Source: Rhodeus uyekii
Taxonomy: Eukaryota; Chordata; Actinopteri; Cypriniformes; Acheilognathidae
NCBI GenBank assembly: GCA_037043235.1
Contig: JAWRVZ010000016.1
Location: 934,501-998,500, forward strand
Reading direction: 5' to 3'
DNA: 64,000 nt
Shown: positions 1 through 11,258 of the stretch, piece after piece
Position numbering within the stretch: the first letter of the stretch is position 1
How the letters are laid out: each line of letters begins with the position of its first letter
The notes under the pieces: generated by a model
What the model was told of the DNA's origin: nothing
The model's database searches: none
What the model saw: only the letters and a program-made list of their open reading frames with translations
Translations under genes and position numbers: made by a program

Positions 1-908
1 TTATTATTCATTATATTTCATAGAAAATTCATGATTCACAAAAGTTAAATTATTAAATAAGTCATACAATTAAGAAAATGAATAAAAGAGAAACAGTAAC
101 ATTTATTTAAAATGTTTATCAAATTAATAAAATATAAATTATAATTATTTTTATAATTATAAATTTATTCTGAAAACAACTTAAACAATAGATTAAAAAC
201 AATTTATTATTATTTACCTGATGTTGCCAAGAAGACCCCTCACCTTCAGATGCTCAACAGCTGACTGTATACTATCCCTTACACATTTTGCTATCCACAT
301 TCCCAGATAGCATGAATTAATCGGCCCAACATCAGCAGCCCCTGTTGTGGCAAATTTGATGTCTCTTGCACTCTCTCAGTTCTGCTCCCAAAGTCGCAGT
401 TCCAGGTCTCAAAATGAGTAAACTTTATTGCCAATCAATGAAGTGCAATGCCAGCTGTTCATCTAAATTCTTGCCCCAAAACTTCGCTTCTTATACGTTT
501 TTCTTGTCGTTATCCATCCAATAGACATTTGCTTCCTGTCTTTTATTTTAGCCCCACCTCAGGGTTTTGCTGCCACTATATTTGAAATCCTCTGATCTCC
601 TTTTTCTATTGGTGGAAAATGTCTTACTATGCTGTTTTTTAAAAATGTTTTTACCCCAGTACTTTCCACCTGCTTCGGTTTTCTAGGTACTTTCCATATT
701 ATTATATCTTCAACCTGTCTTGTCTTAATGTACCAGTATACTGGGTACTTCTATTGTTTTTCTCCAATCAATAAATTTCCCCAAAACCCCACAGTGCCTC
801 CAGCTCAGACTCGGCATCGGCATGTATTATCTGGGGCGAGTGTGGTTCACTGCGCGCTCTGGCACATGTATTTTTGTCATGGCTGTAAAGCAATGGAGCG
901 ATTCTTGT
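1..908. other. AT-rich intergenic DNA, no gene seen
   Basis: I see no splice-framed coding exon, RNA gene or recognisable transposon here. Short open frames between about 630 and 1058 lack similarity to anything I know and overlap one another in different frames. The first 220 bases are strongly AT-rich. Confidence 0.6.
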
Positions 909-960
909 TCAAAACGTAACTTGCCAGTTACGTTTTGCAATCCACAATATATATATATAT

Positions 961-2296
961 TGGGTACAGAAAGTATTCAGACCCCTTTAAATTTTCACTC
1001 TTTGTTATATTGCAGCCATTTGCTAAATTCATTAAAAGTTCATTTTTTCCCTCATTAATGTACACACAGCACCCCATATTTACATTTTTGCAGATATATT
1101 AAAAAAAAGAAAAACTGAAATATCACATGGTCCTAAGTATTCAGACCCTTTGCTCAGTATTTAGTAGAAGCACCTTTTGCTGTAATACAGCCATGAGTCT
1201 TTTTGGGAAAGATGCAACACGTTTTTCACACCTGGATTTTGGGATCCTCTGCCATTCTTCCTTGCAGATCCTCTCCAGAGGATGGTGGACAGCCATTTTT
1301 AGGTCTCTCCAGAGATGCTCAATTGGGTTTAAGTCAGGGTTCTGGCTGGGCCATTCAAGAACAGTCACAAAGTAATTGTGAAGCCACTACTTCATTATTT
1401 TAGTTGTGTGTTTAGGGTCATTGTCTTGTTGGAAGGTAAACCTTCGGCCCAGTCTGAGGTCCTGAGCACTCTGATGAAGGTTTTCGATTGCACCCAGTCG
1501 TCCTGTCCCTACAGCTGAAAAACACACCCACACCTGATGCTGCACCACCATGCTTCACTGTTGGGACTGTATTGGACAGGTGATGAGCAGTGCCTGGTTT
1601 TCTCCACACATACCGCTTAAGGCAAATAAGTTCTATCTTTGTCTCATCAGACCAGAGAATCTTATTTCTCACCATCTTGGAGTCCTTCAGGTGTTTTTTT
1701 TTTAGCAAAACATGCGACCTTTCATGTGTCTTGCACTGAGGAGAGGCTTCTGTCGGCCCCCTCTGCCATAAAGCCCTGACTGGTGGAGGGATGCACCCTC
1801 CACAGTGCAGTGATGGTTGACTTTCTACAACTTTCTCCCATGTACCGACTGCATCTCTGGAGCTCAGCCACAGTGATCTTTTTGGTTGTTCTTTACCTCT
1901 CTCACCAAGGCTCTTCTCCCCCGATAGCTCAGTTTGGCCGGATGGCCAGCTCTAGGAAGGGTTCTGGTCGTGCCAAACGTCTTCCATTTAAGGATTATGG
2001 AGGCCACTGTGCTCTTAGGAACCTTAAGTGCAGCAGAATTTTTTTTCTAACCTTTGCCAGATCTGTGCCTCGCTACAATTCTTTCTCTGAGCTCTTCAAG
2101 CAGTTCCTTTGACCTCATGATTCTCATTTGCTCTGACATGCACTGTGAGCTGTAAGGTCTTATATAGACAGGTGTGTGGTTTTCCTAATCAAGTCCAATC
2201 ACTATAATCAAACACAGCTGGACTCAAATGAAGGTGTAGAACCACCTCAAGGATGATCAGAAGAAATGGAGTTAAATATATGAGTGTCACAGCAAA
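961..2296 (-). mobile_element. Tc1-like DNA transposon, copy 1, 5'-truncated and degenerate
   Basis: On the minus strand the remains of a Tc1/mariner transposase run from an ATG near 2117 (start MRSKELLEEL) through helix-turn-helix material. They reach the catalytic tail near 1330-1365, which reads NPDLNPIEHLW and contains the last acidic residue of the DDE triad. Stops and frameshifts break the frame, so this is a relic. The left end carries a terminal inverted repeat of about 180 bases. Within it the motif AGTATTCAGACCC occurs twice (about 972 and 1137), the IR/DR arrangement of the Sleeping Beauty-like Tc1 branch. The right terminal repeat is missing; homology to copy 2 (7327-7938) stops near 2296. 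It sits next to an (AT)n run at 947-960. Confidence 0.85.
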
Positions 2297-2299
2297 GTG

Positions 2300-3514
2300 T
2301 CACATCTCATACCTACCAGTAAGCATCAATAGCAGAGGATAAAACCTGTGTAATTTAATAATACTACTGCTATTGTGTCACAATGTAGTTTTAAGATTTT
2401 TCAGGCGAGAATGTGGTTGTTTAAAGTCCAGATCTGTGGTTTATTCATAAAGATAGCACCTATTTGAACATTTGATCTGACATTGTGAGCTTGTATCTGC
2501 GTTACCTCGGCTAGCCCTTCTGACGTTTGGTGCTAGCTCTGTCATCTCTGTAGTGGTATGAGGTAATTCATCTTGTTTAGATCTAACAGTCAATCAAGAA
2601 TCTATCATTTGTTCCCGGGCAAATCCTTTAGGCTGAGGTCAAAATTAAGTTTCATAACTTTGTAGGCTATTTAACTTTACGTTTTCAGCCTAATAGAGGG
2701 CTGACTTTGTATGCTTGACTGAATTGTTTGCTTGTCTGTATTTCATATTGTATATAGATTCTTATATCTTTTACTTACACTTTTATATAATGAATATTGA
2801 TAATCAATGAAACATTTAACAGAGAGACAGGGTTTTTAGAAGACATCTGTCTGACTCTGAGATGCTGAACGGGAACATGGTTTGTGTGACATTAGCGACA
2901 CACGATTGTAAGCGGTTTGATAAAATAGTCAAACAAAAGGATAATAGCATTAATTACCGTTATGTGTGCAATGGTGTAAAGTGCGAGACATAAAATGCAT
3001 TACCAATCTGATACATCACTTACATACACAATACATACACAAGAGTGTGTAATTCACTCTTCATCTTCTTCTTCTGAATCAGTCTCTGGTTCAAATAAAT
3101 ATGGCTGAATTAAACCAGTATTTCCAATTTGCCATTGTGGAGCATTTACTACAGTAAAGTTGACAGAGTGGATCAGGTATTCTGAGCAGGTGTGAGTGAG
3201 TGGAGGCGGGGATTATTAGCAAATTCATGAATCTGTGCAAACTAAATGAAGCAAGGCTGCAGTGTTACATTAAAGCTATTTTAAGACATAAACAAAGATA
3301 ACTCACAGTAAGAACTAAATTAAATATGTAATGTCGGTGATCCAAGATGAGTTTTACGGGACACAATTATTGACTACAGGGGCACTAAGTAAAAATGTAA
3401 GCAATGTGTTGATTTGTCCTGAAGGTGTCGCTGTTGGGTAAGAGATCACACCAGAAACACTGCAGAAAACAGCATGCCATTGCTTCACATAAGCTAAACT
3501 CTAGCATCATTCTA
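2300..3514. other. Intergenic stretch, nothing recognised
   Basis: This is the DNA between the Tc1-like relic and a small hAT-like element. No coding exon with flanking splice sites, RNA gene or known repeat is apparent to me. Confidence 0.5.
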
Positions 3515-3522
3515 GTGCCTTG

Positions 3523-3646
3523 CAGTGGCGTAGCCTCATTTGCATGTCCGGCCCCCTCAGTTTTCCAATTGGAATATACTCTTATATATATTATAAAACA
3601 TTTTAAGATGGGACCCCGCAAAAATTAAATTCTGGGTACGCCCCTG
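3523..3646. mobile_element. Short non-autonomous hAT-like MITE with 8-bp target duplication
   Basis: A 124-bp element begins CAGTGGCGTAGCC and ends GGGTACGCCCCTG. The reverse complement of the end is CAGGGGCGTACCC, so the termini are imperfect inverted repeats. The 8 bases GTGCCTTG occur immediately on both sides (3515-3522 and 3647-3654). An 8-bp target duplication with CAG-type ends is the hallmark of the hAT superfamily. It has no coding capacity. Its location is about 0.6 kb upstream of the gadd45a transcription unit. Confidence 0.85.
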
Positions 3647-4029
3647 GTGCCTTGTGTGATTATAAGGCTTGTTTTCTGTTTCAAGGGCTCTTTTTATAAG
3701 ATGCATGACGAATCACAATGAGATGAGCTTTATTTACACAAGGAATTTGTCTTAGTGACAGGAGCTTCCAGTGCAGAAGTACAGACATAGATATTTATAT
3801 TTTATTGTGTAATTTACAGATGTACAATCTCTGATTTATGTATAAATGGACAGTTGTGGTTAAAAAAAAGTGCAGTTTAATGTAGTAAAATTGCATTATT
3901 ATGACACTTGTGCTATTTATTGTATTATTTACTGTACGTTACATCATTATTGTTTATCGTGGTTGAATATCTGAATTTCCTGCTTTCCTTTGCCCTGACA
4001 TGTCACTGCAAAGTTTTCCAACAAGGTTA

Positions 4030-4307
4030 AAAACAACGTCACCCAACGTGACCGGGCCACGCCTTGACAGCGCAGACGGACGAATGAGAGCTGACGAGTT
4101 TTCTCGGTGCAGACGCACCAGCCAATCAACACGGAGTTTGCTCATCTAATTTGCTTGCGTCCAATAGGGACGCCGCTGCTCTCGGCGAGATGAGGTCGAG
4201 CGCGCCGCCGCGCAGCGTCAGACTGAACCGGCGACACACAGAGACGAAACACCTGCGGATCTTTAACAGGAAAGCTATTCAATTCAGTGCTGGATTTTAC
4301 GTGCAAC
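4030..4307 (+). promoter_or_regulatory. gadd45a: Probable gadd45a promoter and 5' UTR
   Basis: This is a short GC-rich block in AT-rich surroundings, directly upstream of the gadd45a start codon. Two CCAAT boxes are visible at 4122-4126 and 4161-4165. There is a TGACG-type half-site (reverse) near 4037 and an ACGTGAC near 4046. No clear TATA box precedes the ATG. The transcription start is not determinable by eye; it is likely between about 4180 and 4260. CCAAT-rich promoters are known for mammalian GADD45A. Confidence 0.6.
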
Positions 4308-5717
4308 ATGACTTTTGAGGAACTTAATGGAGATTATTCTATTGAAAGGTAAAACTGACAATATGCATTAAAGCCATATAACATTATTCTATAATTGGTT
4401 AAATTACTATATAATGTACGTATAATAAAAAAAAAACATTACATTTGTAAAATATAGTATAATATTATATAGTATATATGTGTTGGAACATATTAAAGGT
4501 ATCTCGAGCATATGTGACCTGTCATTCAGTTTCGCTTGAGTTAGTTTTGCTCATATTTTATGTGTTTATTGATGACAAATGTCTTAAAATGACTCAATGT
4601 CAAATGATGAGTAAACGGTGCGCACGCGCGTTCAATGTTCTCATCCACATGTTGTGTTTTCCAGCATGGATTCTGTGATTAAAGCTCTCGAGGAGGTCCT
4701 GCGCTCCGCATTACCGCAGGGAAGCGTCACAGTCGGGGTCTACGAGGCTGCAAAGTCCCTCAACGTGTAAGTTTAGACGCGTTTCCTCTGTTTTTGCTTC
4801 TGCTTTGTCAAGTCATTGCGGTGATTTAGATTAAACAACTAAAACAATCTCAACTTTTATGTGCAGGGATCCCGATAACGTGGTGTTATGCATTCTGGCC
4901 ACCGACGACGATGATGTGAAGGATGTGGCGCTTCAGATTCACTTCACTCTCATTCAGGCTTTCTGCTGCGAGAACGACATCAGCATCCTGCGCGTGAACA
5001 ACACGCGGCGCCTCGCGCGCATCCTCGGGGGCGCGGGCATGCACGGGAGCGAGCAGATGGACTTGCACTGCATTCTGGTCACTGTAAGTGTCAATCATTT
5101 ACTGCACGCTTTCCTAGAAATCTAGATAGTAAGCAAAAGCCACAACAGTCCAATAAACAGCATGTAACTTGTCAGGACATGTCCAGGTGTAACTGACATC
5201 CATGTTAACATCAAACTCTTCACTCATTCACATGCAAATAAGAGTTTCTTCACTTAATGTTCCTGGTTGCTCTTTGCATTTTATTTTGGAATCTAATGAA
5301 CAGGTGCCTCGGGATTTATCATTCTTATATTCCTTCAAAAGATTTGATAGGAAGCATTAAAGAAGATTTTCCATCTCAAGTCATTTAAATGGTCATCTAA
5401 TGCAACTTCCTACTTGAGATTTGAGTTTTGGGAAGTCTTGGGGTCAGATTTATTATGCTAAAATATAGAGAGCAGAACGGCCGTGGCATTTGAAATCACA
5501 TGTGCATATGCTGTCTGTAAGACGAACTGGAAAGGACAACGCTTAGACGTTAAACAGCAGCGCATGTTCTAGCTAATACAATCTCTTCTTCTGATGTTCA
5601 CAGGTTCCACACGCATCCACATGGAAAAACCCAGCTCTGGGAAAAGTGAACCACTTCTGCAGAGAGAGTCGCTGTATGGATCAATGGGTGCCCATTATCA
5701 ACCTTCCAGAACGATGA
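4308..5717 (+). CDS. gadd45a: Growth arrest and DNA-damage-inducible protein 45 alpha
   Basis: Four coding exons join in frame: 4308-4348, 4665-4766, 4867-5083 and 5604-5717, all with GT/AG borders, giving 157 residues (human GADD45A has 165). The start MTFEELNGDY matches the family N-terminus. Exon 3 carries VDPDNVVLCIL, then the acidic run DDDDVKD, and LQIHFTLIQAFCCENDI. Exon 4 carries HFCRES and ends WVPIINLPER. This is an L7Ae/S12-fold acidic nuclear protein without enzyme activity. Family members bind PCNA, p21, CDK1/cyclin B and MEKK4, and act in cell-cycle arrest, p38/JNK signalling and DNA demethylation. The p53 element in intron 3 predicts damage induction. Teleosts often keep two gadd45a copies (aa, ab) and I cannot tell which this is. 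The gene is intact. Confidence 0.97.
5165..5184 (+). promoter_or_regulatory. p53 response element in gadd45a intron 3
   Basis: Two abutting decamers, TAACTTGTCA and GGACATGTCC, form a full p53 site with no spacer. The second matches RRRCWWGYYY at 10 of 10 positions and the first at 8 of 10, with mismatches only at its outermost bases. Mammalian GADD45A is induced through a p53 site in its third intron, so position and sequence both agree. The function here is inferred. Confidence 0.8.
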
Positions 5718-6385
5718 GGGCAGCTGAAGCCAAGAGGGGGAAACGTGGATAACAATATCTAGTTAAAAAAAAGATAAAAGCTAAAAATGGTGGTCACAAA
5801 AAAAGGACTGATTGCCCCGACCGGTGGAACTGGGGGCTGCCCTTCAGAATAAGCTGGAGGAGGAGCACCCGTTTGCAATCTGAGATGATTCAGCGCTTTG
5901 TTTGTGGGACTTTTTGAGGACGTCACATGAAGCTAATTGTGAATGGAAGTGAGCACCTGAGTATCTTGTGAGATGGTTTATTGGAGGGCGGGGTGTCAAA
6001 GCACTTCTCAGTAATTACAGGACGAAAGATTTCTCAGAGGAACACATGAAGCAATATATTTCAAAGAGGCTGGCCTATTTGTATCTTTGCCATATTAATT
6101 TTTTTTTTTTTTGAATAGTATATCATCAGTACTTGTTTATTAATGTGGGAAAATAAATAATTTTAAAAGGAACTCGCTTCTAAACCACTGAGATGAAAAC
6201 TATGCATTTACAGTATCCTATAAGAACTGGGTTTTTATTGTACATAAGTTAATTGTTCTGTTGTGGTCTTTAAATTATTTCTATTATATTAATTTAAAGA
6301 AGTATTTATGTAAAACCTTTTTATACTATTATATTCAAACGTGAAATGAATTTTGTGTCATAATAAAAGTATTTTTGAACAGCAT
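5718..6385 (+). other. gadd45a: gadd45a 3' UTR with poly(A) signals
   Basis: Sequence after the stop codon includes AATAAA at 6152-6157 and again at 6362-6367. The second is the likelier main cleavage signal, because the preceding sequence stays T/A-rich with ATTTA-type motifs typical of unstable stress transcripts. The end near 6385 is an estimate. Confidence 0.65.
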
Positions 6386-6389
6386 GCTA

Positions 6390-7320
6390 GTCGTGTGGGT
6401 TTCTCTGTTCGAGGTTTCTGGAAAAGCAGCGTGGATGAGTAGAAATGACCCGACAACACCAGTTGAGATCAGCGAGGTCACGCTGGACTCGGTGGCCTTC
6501 GTGACTCCCTGTCACGGGCCGACAAAAGCCATCCAAGCCTTTCTTTTGTCCTGCTATAGTTAGCGTGTCCACCGCGTCTATTCATCAGATTCCTTTTTCA
6601 GCTGAAATGAATCGCTCAGGTTCAGCTCGCGTCCATTACAAACCTGCTGTCATAAATCAAATTGCTTTTAATTGTGCTGCGTGTGACGAACTGAAACTTT
6701 GTCTCTGTAGGCCAAAAGTCAATGTGTAGTAAGCACGCAAGACATTACACAAGCCCGACTGGAGAACGGAAGTGTCTAGAGGCGCCTCAAAGTGTTTAGA
6801 AGGTGTGGTTGCGATCACATGACTGGCACATATTGGGTCAGGTTTTCAGACACCACATACCAGTAAATTAGTTGTGTAACCCACCACTTCCTTACAAGGA
6901 AGAATCCGTATTAGTCTTGCCACTTGCTCAAGGCTAAAACAGTATTTTTCAAAGGGAACTTAAATGCAAAATATGTCTCTGCAAATAGTACGTGAACCAA
7001 AACTCAAAAGTCTTAAATAATGAATGTGCCTTTTTGAAGGTGTTAGGCAGTTTCAGGGTTTTTTTTAGACAGTAGATAAAAGGACCAGGTGATATAAGAG
7101 CCGTTTTGTAACCATTTACATCAATGCACCACTCCTTGTGCTCATAATAACACACAGCACACGCCACATAACCATCCTTTAATGACAGCCATTTCTGTCA
7201 CATCTGTGATGGCAAAGATCATCCAGAATATAGTATATACACTTTCAAATATCACACGTAGTTATTTTAACGACCATTCAAAAGTCTGAAGTCAGTAACT
7301 TAAAAAGAAAAAGAAAAGAA
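6390..7320. other. Intergenic DNA between gadd45a and gng12, nothing recognised
   Basis: No coding exon or RNA gene is visible. Small open frames on both strands near 6375-6572 overlap each other and have no family features. Confidence 0.5.
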
Positions 7321-7326
7321 AACTCT

Positions 7327-7933
7327 CTCACCAAGGCTCTTCTCCCCCGATAGCTCAGTTTGGCCGGACGGACGGCTCTAGGAAGGGTTCTGGTCGTGCC
7401 AAATGTCTTCCATTTAAGGATTATGGAGAACACTGTGCTCTTAGGAACCTTAAGTGCAGAAGAATGTTTTTGTAACCTTTGCCAGATCTGTGCCTCGCTA
7501 CAATTCTGTCTCTGATCTCTTCAGTTTCTTTGACCTCATGATTCTTATTTGCTCTGACATGCACTGTGAGCTGTAAGGTCTTATATAGACAGGTGTGTGG
7601 TTTTCCTAATCAAGTCCAATCAGTATAATCAAACACAGCTGGACTCAAATGAAGGTGTAGAACCACCTCAAGGATGATCAGAAGAAATGGACAGCACCTG
7701 AGATAAATATATGAGTTTCACAGCAAAGGGTCTTAGATACTTAGGACCATGTGATATTTCAGTTTTTCTTTTTTAATAAATCAGCAAAAATGTCAACAAT
7801 TCTGTGTTTTTCTGTCAATATGGGGTGCTGTGTGTACATCGAGGGAAAAAAATTACTTAAATGATTTTAGCATATGGCTGCAATATAACAAAAAGTGAAA
7901 AATGTCAGGGGGTCTGAATACTTTCCATACCCA

Positions 7934-7938
<5 letters not shown>
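7327..7938 (-). mobile_element. Tc1-like DNA transposon, copy 2, only the transposase-start end kept
   Basis: This belongs to the same family as 961-2296. Positions 7327-7720 align with 1900-2290 of copy 1, covering the transposase start region on the minus strand. Copy 2 continues into the terminal inverted repeat that copy 1 lacks, ending CATACCCACTG before an (AT)n run. The paired motif near 7730 (GGGTCTTAGATACTTAGGAC) and near 7909 (GGGTCTGAATACTTT) is the matching IR/DR pair. The left half, with the catalytic region, is absent. Confidence 0.85.

Positions 7939-7970
<32 letters not shown>
7939..7970. repeat. (TA)n microsatellite
   Basis: Uninterrupted TA dinucleotides lie at the outer edge of the Tc1-like copy. 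This fits TA target choice. Confidence 0.95.
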
Positions 7971-7974
<4 letters not shown>

Positions 7975-9925
7975 AAATACTTTCAATCTGCAAGGGTTAA
8001 AAGTAAAAGTAAAGACATTTAGAATGTTACAAAATATTTCTATTGCAAATACCTGCTGTTCTTTTGACATTCTGTTCATGAAAGAATCCCTCCAAAATAT
8101 ATCAGTATCATGCATTAAGCAGTGCAATTTTTTATTGTTTATTTTTAATCTGGATCATGTGACGCTGAAAACTGGAGTAATGACTGCTGAAAGCTATGCC
8201 ATCACATAAATAAATTACATTTTAAAATTCATGAAAATGGAAAACAAAAACTTGGAGGAAAGGTAGCGTTTTGTTTCCTTTCTGTCCAATAAAGGGATAT
8301 TTCACCCATATGACTTTCTTATTCGGAACACAAATAAAGATAACTAGCAGAATCTCCAAGCTGCTCTTTTCCATACAATAAAAAGTGGCTGAAGTTACCG
8401 TCGTAATGTAATAAAAACAGAAACGTTTTTTTTCTGTTTGACAACGTAGTCAAAACGATCCCGTTTACACAGATATTAAAAAAACTGTATTATTCAGTCT
8501 TGTCAATTTATACCTTACACTACACACCTATAGACTGAACACGTAATAGACATGTGCATGATGTCACCGTTTGCAAAAATTCACATTTCATTTTTTTTAA
8601 TTGCACTTTAAAACCGGTTTTCAAAAAAATGTTACTTTAAAAGTTGTTGTGCAAACAGACGAAACACTAATATATTATAAATATACAGATTTTCCAAGAA
8701 CACACATGAATTTCATTTTACTATTTCACAATTTTAATAAAATCTTTCTTTCAAGGTACAGTACGTATAGCACATGTTATGAAGGCTTGCAAAAATACAG
8801 AAATTAGAAAAGAAAAACCAAATAGAAACATTTTTCCTTCACAGAGATAGTGAGGTCACAGGGATTTGGTTGTGAGTCTCAAATACTGCATAACTTCTCT
8901 GATGTCTCTAAAATAATACAGATGTTGCGGCATCGATAATATATGGTTGCTCGGCCTATTCAAGGTGACAACGTTAAAGTAACGTGTCACGATCTCCCTG
9001 TTCGGAAAAATCCATTCGATTCATAGAAAAGATCAAACAGCAGTGGTCTTCTTTTTAAAATTGTGCATTGAAACAGGAAAGAGGTTTAAATCAGAAGGGA
9101 AAGGCACTTTAAATCTAAAGCAACATCAGAATAGAAAAGTTACTCAGCGGTCAAAAGATAAAAAAAAAAAGTCTCATCTTTTCATTCTTATACATCTGCA
9201 AAAAGGAATGCTTGGAACAACCAAAGGCAAGTGGGTTTGAAAGTGCTGGGTACTGGAATCACTTCTCTTTTCTCATAAACCACTTTAATAACTTTTCTCT
9301 AAAGTCTGCCTTTAATTGAGAACAAATCAGTATTTGTGTTGTGAAAACGCTTACTGTATTGTTTTATTTACCCAATATGCACTTGAGCATTGGTGATTGC
9401 AGAAGCCTCATCAAAAAAAATAAATCTTAAAATTCCATTTATTTCAGTCTGTCCCTTTGCTATTACATTATTCATAGACGCTACACCCACACCTTCTTAT
9501 TAGACATTAAGAGGGATTTCATCAGCTAGCGTAGTTGCAAGCACTTTATATCATAATGTCATAATGATGATGATATTTCAATCCAAAAAAAAACAGTGTA
9601 TCTAAAGGCACCATTCGGTGAAAAGAGGAACTTAATCACATAATTCAAGCAGTTTAGATGGTTTAAAAATGGTGTTATTTCCTGGGATGACTTCAGTTTG
9701 GCCCAAACGACCAAACAGAAGACAAGGAATGCTGGTAAAGACGAGATGCAATGCTAATCTTTACCAAATGGCCATTAGTACTGATTGGAGTTTTTACAGC
9801 AATAAATACTGTAAAAGCTAAACATAGTTAAGACATGGTACAAAGTTATACTAACGAGCTAGAGCTGGACTTAAGGCAAAGTTGAGTAGTAGTAATTAAA
9901 TAAGACGGCCATAGTGTTAGTTACA
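7971..9925 (-). other. gng12: Probable gng12 3' UTR and downstream DNA, with repeat fragments
   Basis: This region lies downstream of the gng12 stop codon on the minus strand. Roughly 8820-9925 is non-repetitive in appearance and is a good candidate for a long 3' UTR, which mammalian GNG12 also has. Minus-strand AATAAA signals (TTTATT on the plus strand) occur near 9364 and 9437, so the true end is unclear. About 7995-8215 matches the dispersed repeat also seen near 10.3, 59.1 and 60.6 kb. About 8287-8360 matches the repeat ending TTAAAGGGATAGTTCACCC. Confidence 0.45.
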
Positions 9926-10769
9926 CTACAATATAGTGCAGGGCTTTTTGTCCTTGAAGGGGTTTTCTGAGGCAGGGATGCCCATGAGCAGGGGGTCGTA
10001 TTTGGCGTTTTCTCCACAGTAACGCATGAGATCAGCAGAGGCTTTGGATACCTGAAAGAGAAAATTCATTTAACCATTTACATTTATGCACTTTCAAATT
10101 TCAAGAAACACATTGACATTCTAATCAGTTCTTACTTTCCCAGGCAATTGAACCCATGACTTAGACATTGCAAGCACCACGCTCTACTGTTTGAGCTACA
10201 GGAAAGCATTTAATACGTGAATTATTAAATTACAAGGAAACTATATCTTAGCATTTCTTTTTACTTCAAAACAAGAATTTACACTACCATTCAAACCCAT
10301 TTCTGAAACAAGTCTTATGTTTATCAAAGCTGCATTTATGTGATCAAAAATAGAGTAAAACCATTATATGAAATATGATTACTGTTATTTAAAATAACTT
10401 TTTTTATTTGAATATATTTTAAAATGGATTTTTTTTCCTGTGATGGTAAAGCTGAATTTTCAGCATCCAGTTAAGTTTAACATTATGAATGCGTTTAGTG
10501 ACATTTTTGACTAATTTAAATATACATTTACTGAATAAAAGTATCAATTTCTTTAAAAACATCTTACTGACCCAACACTTTTGAAGGGTATCATAACCAT
10601 AACCTTTTTCAAAAATGCAACAATCATGCAGATATATCCTTACTATATTGTCCATCTCTATTGTTCTTTATTTACAAAGACATATATATACAAATTCATT
10701 ATTTTTATGTGTGTATGTGTGTACACACACAAAAAAATGAATAATAATATTATAAATTATTATTTTAAA

Positions 10770-10837
<68 letters not shown>

Positions 10838-11258
10838 AAGATAATGAATAATAATATTATAAATTATAAATAATAATAAATCATATTAATTAAAATATTT
10901 AAATGCATGGTGTTCAATACAGTAGACATGTTTGCAGTTATGGACAGTAAATGACACTTAAAAATAGTGTGGCATTTATTAACTCTTTATTGGCATTAAT
11001 GTTTGTTATCTGTTTATTTGGTCATCAGCCATGTTGAATTTATATTGTTGTAAAAAAAAACAGTCATATAAATCATGTTATTTACATGGCAAAGGGTCAA
11101 AGGTGATCTGTTCCCAGTAATGAACACCAGCATCAGAGGGTCAATTCACTCGCAACAAAACATACCTTTATCCTCTCAATACTGGCCTCGACTTTCAGCT
11201 GCTGTACCATCCTCCTAGCATGTGCCAGGTTGTTTGAGCCCGCCATTTTAGAGGACAT
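9926..11258 (-). CDS. gng12: Guanine nucleotide-binding protein gamma-12 subunit
   Basis: Two coding exons, 11166-11258 and 9926-10051 on the minus strand, join in phase 0 to give 72 residues, the same length as human GNG12. The start MSSKMAGSNNLAHARR is followed by the coiled gamma-subunit helix (VQQLKVEASIERIK|VSKASADLM). Then come the NPF segment and a C-terminal CTIL. CTIL is a CaaX box whose final Leu predicts geranylgeranylation, so the protein should sit on the inner plasma membrane as a G-beta/gamma dimer. An in-frame ATG 12 bases upstream (11268-11270) would add MVSK; I chose the start that matches the family. The acceptor of the first coding exon follows a T13 tract at 11284-11296. 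The 5' UTR continues in a distant upstream exon. Confidence 0.96.
10074..10206 (-). repeat. tRNA-derived SINE, degraded, in the gng12 coding intron
   Basis: On the minus strand it starts like a tRNA (CTGTAGCTCAAACAGTAGAG, an A box). A B-box-like GGGTTCAATTGCC follows, then the segment AAGTAAGAACTGATTAGAA and a degraded tail. It is the same family as copies near 47.4, 51.8 and 62.5 kb. Confidence 0.8.
10271..10560 (+). repeat. Dispersed cyprinid-type repeat (copy in gng12 intron)
   Basis: The signature AAAGCTGAATTTTCAGCATC at about 10449 is shared with 60775 and, in part, 59170. The upstream part also contains the TGCATTTATNTGATCAAAAA-type segment. I recognise it as a common fish interspersed repeat but cannot name its class. 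Confidence 0.6.
10780..10837. repeat. (AT)n followed by (AC)n compound microsatellite
   Basis: Roughly 40 bases of AT dinucleotides pass directly into about 9 AC units. The block ATAATGAATAATAATATTAT-like sequence occurs on both sides, hinting at a small local duplication. Confidence 0.9.

Noticed and set aside
4886..5098. Minus-strand open frame over gadd45a exon 3
   Set aside because: It is a shadow of the GC-rich coding exon on the other strand.
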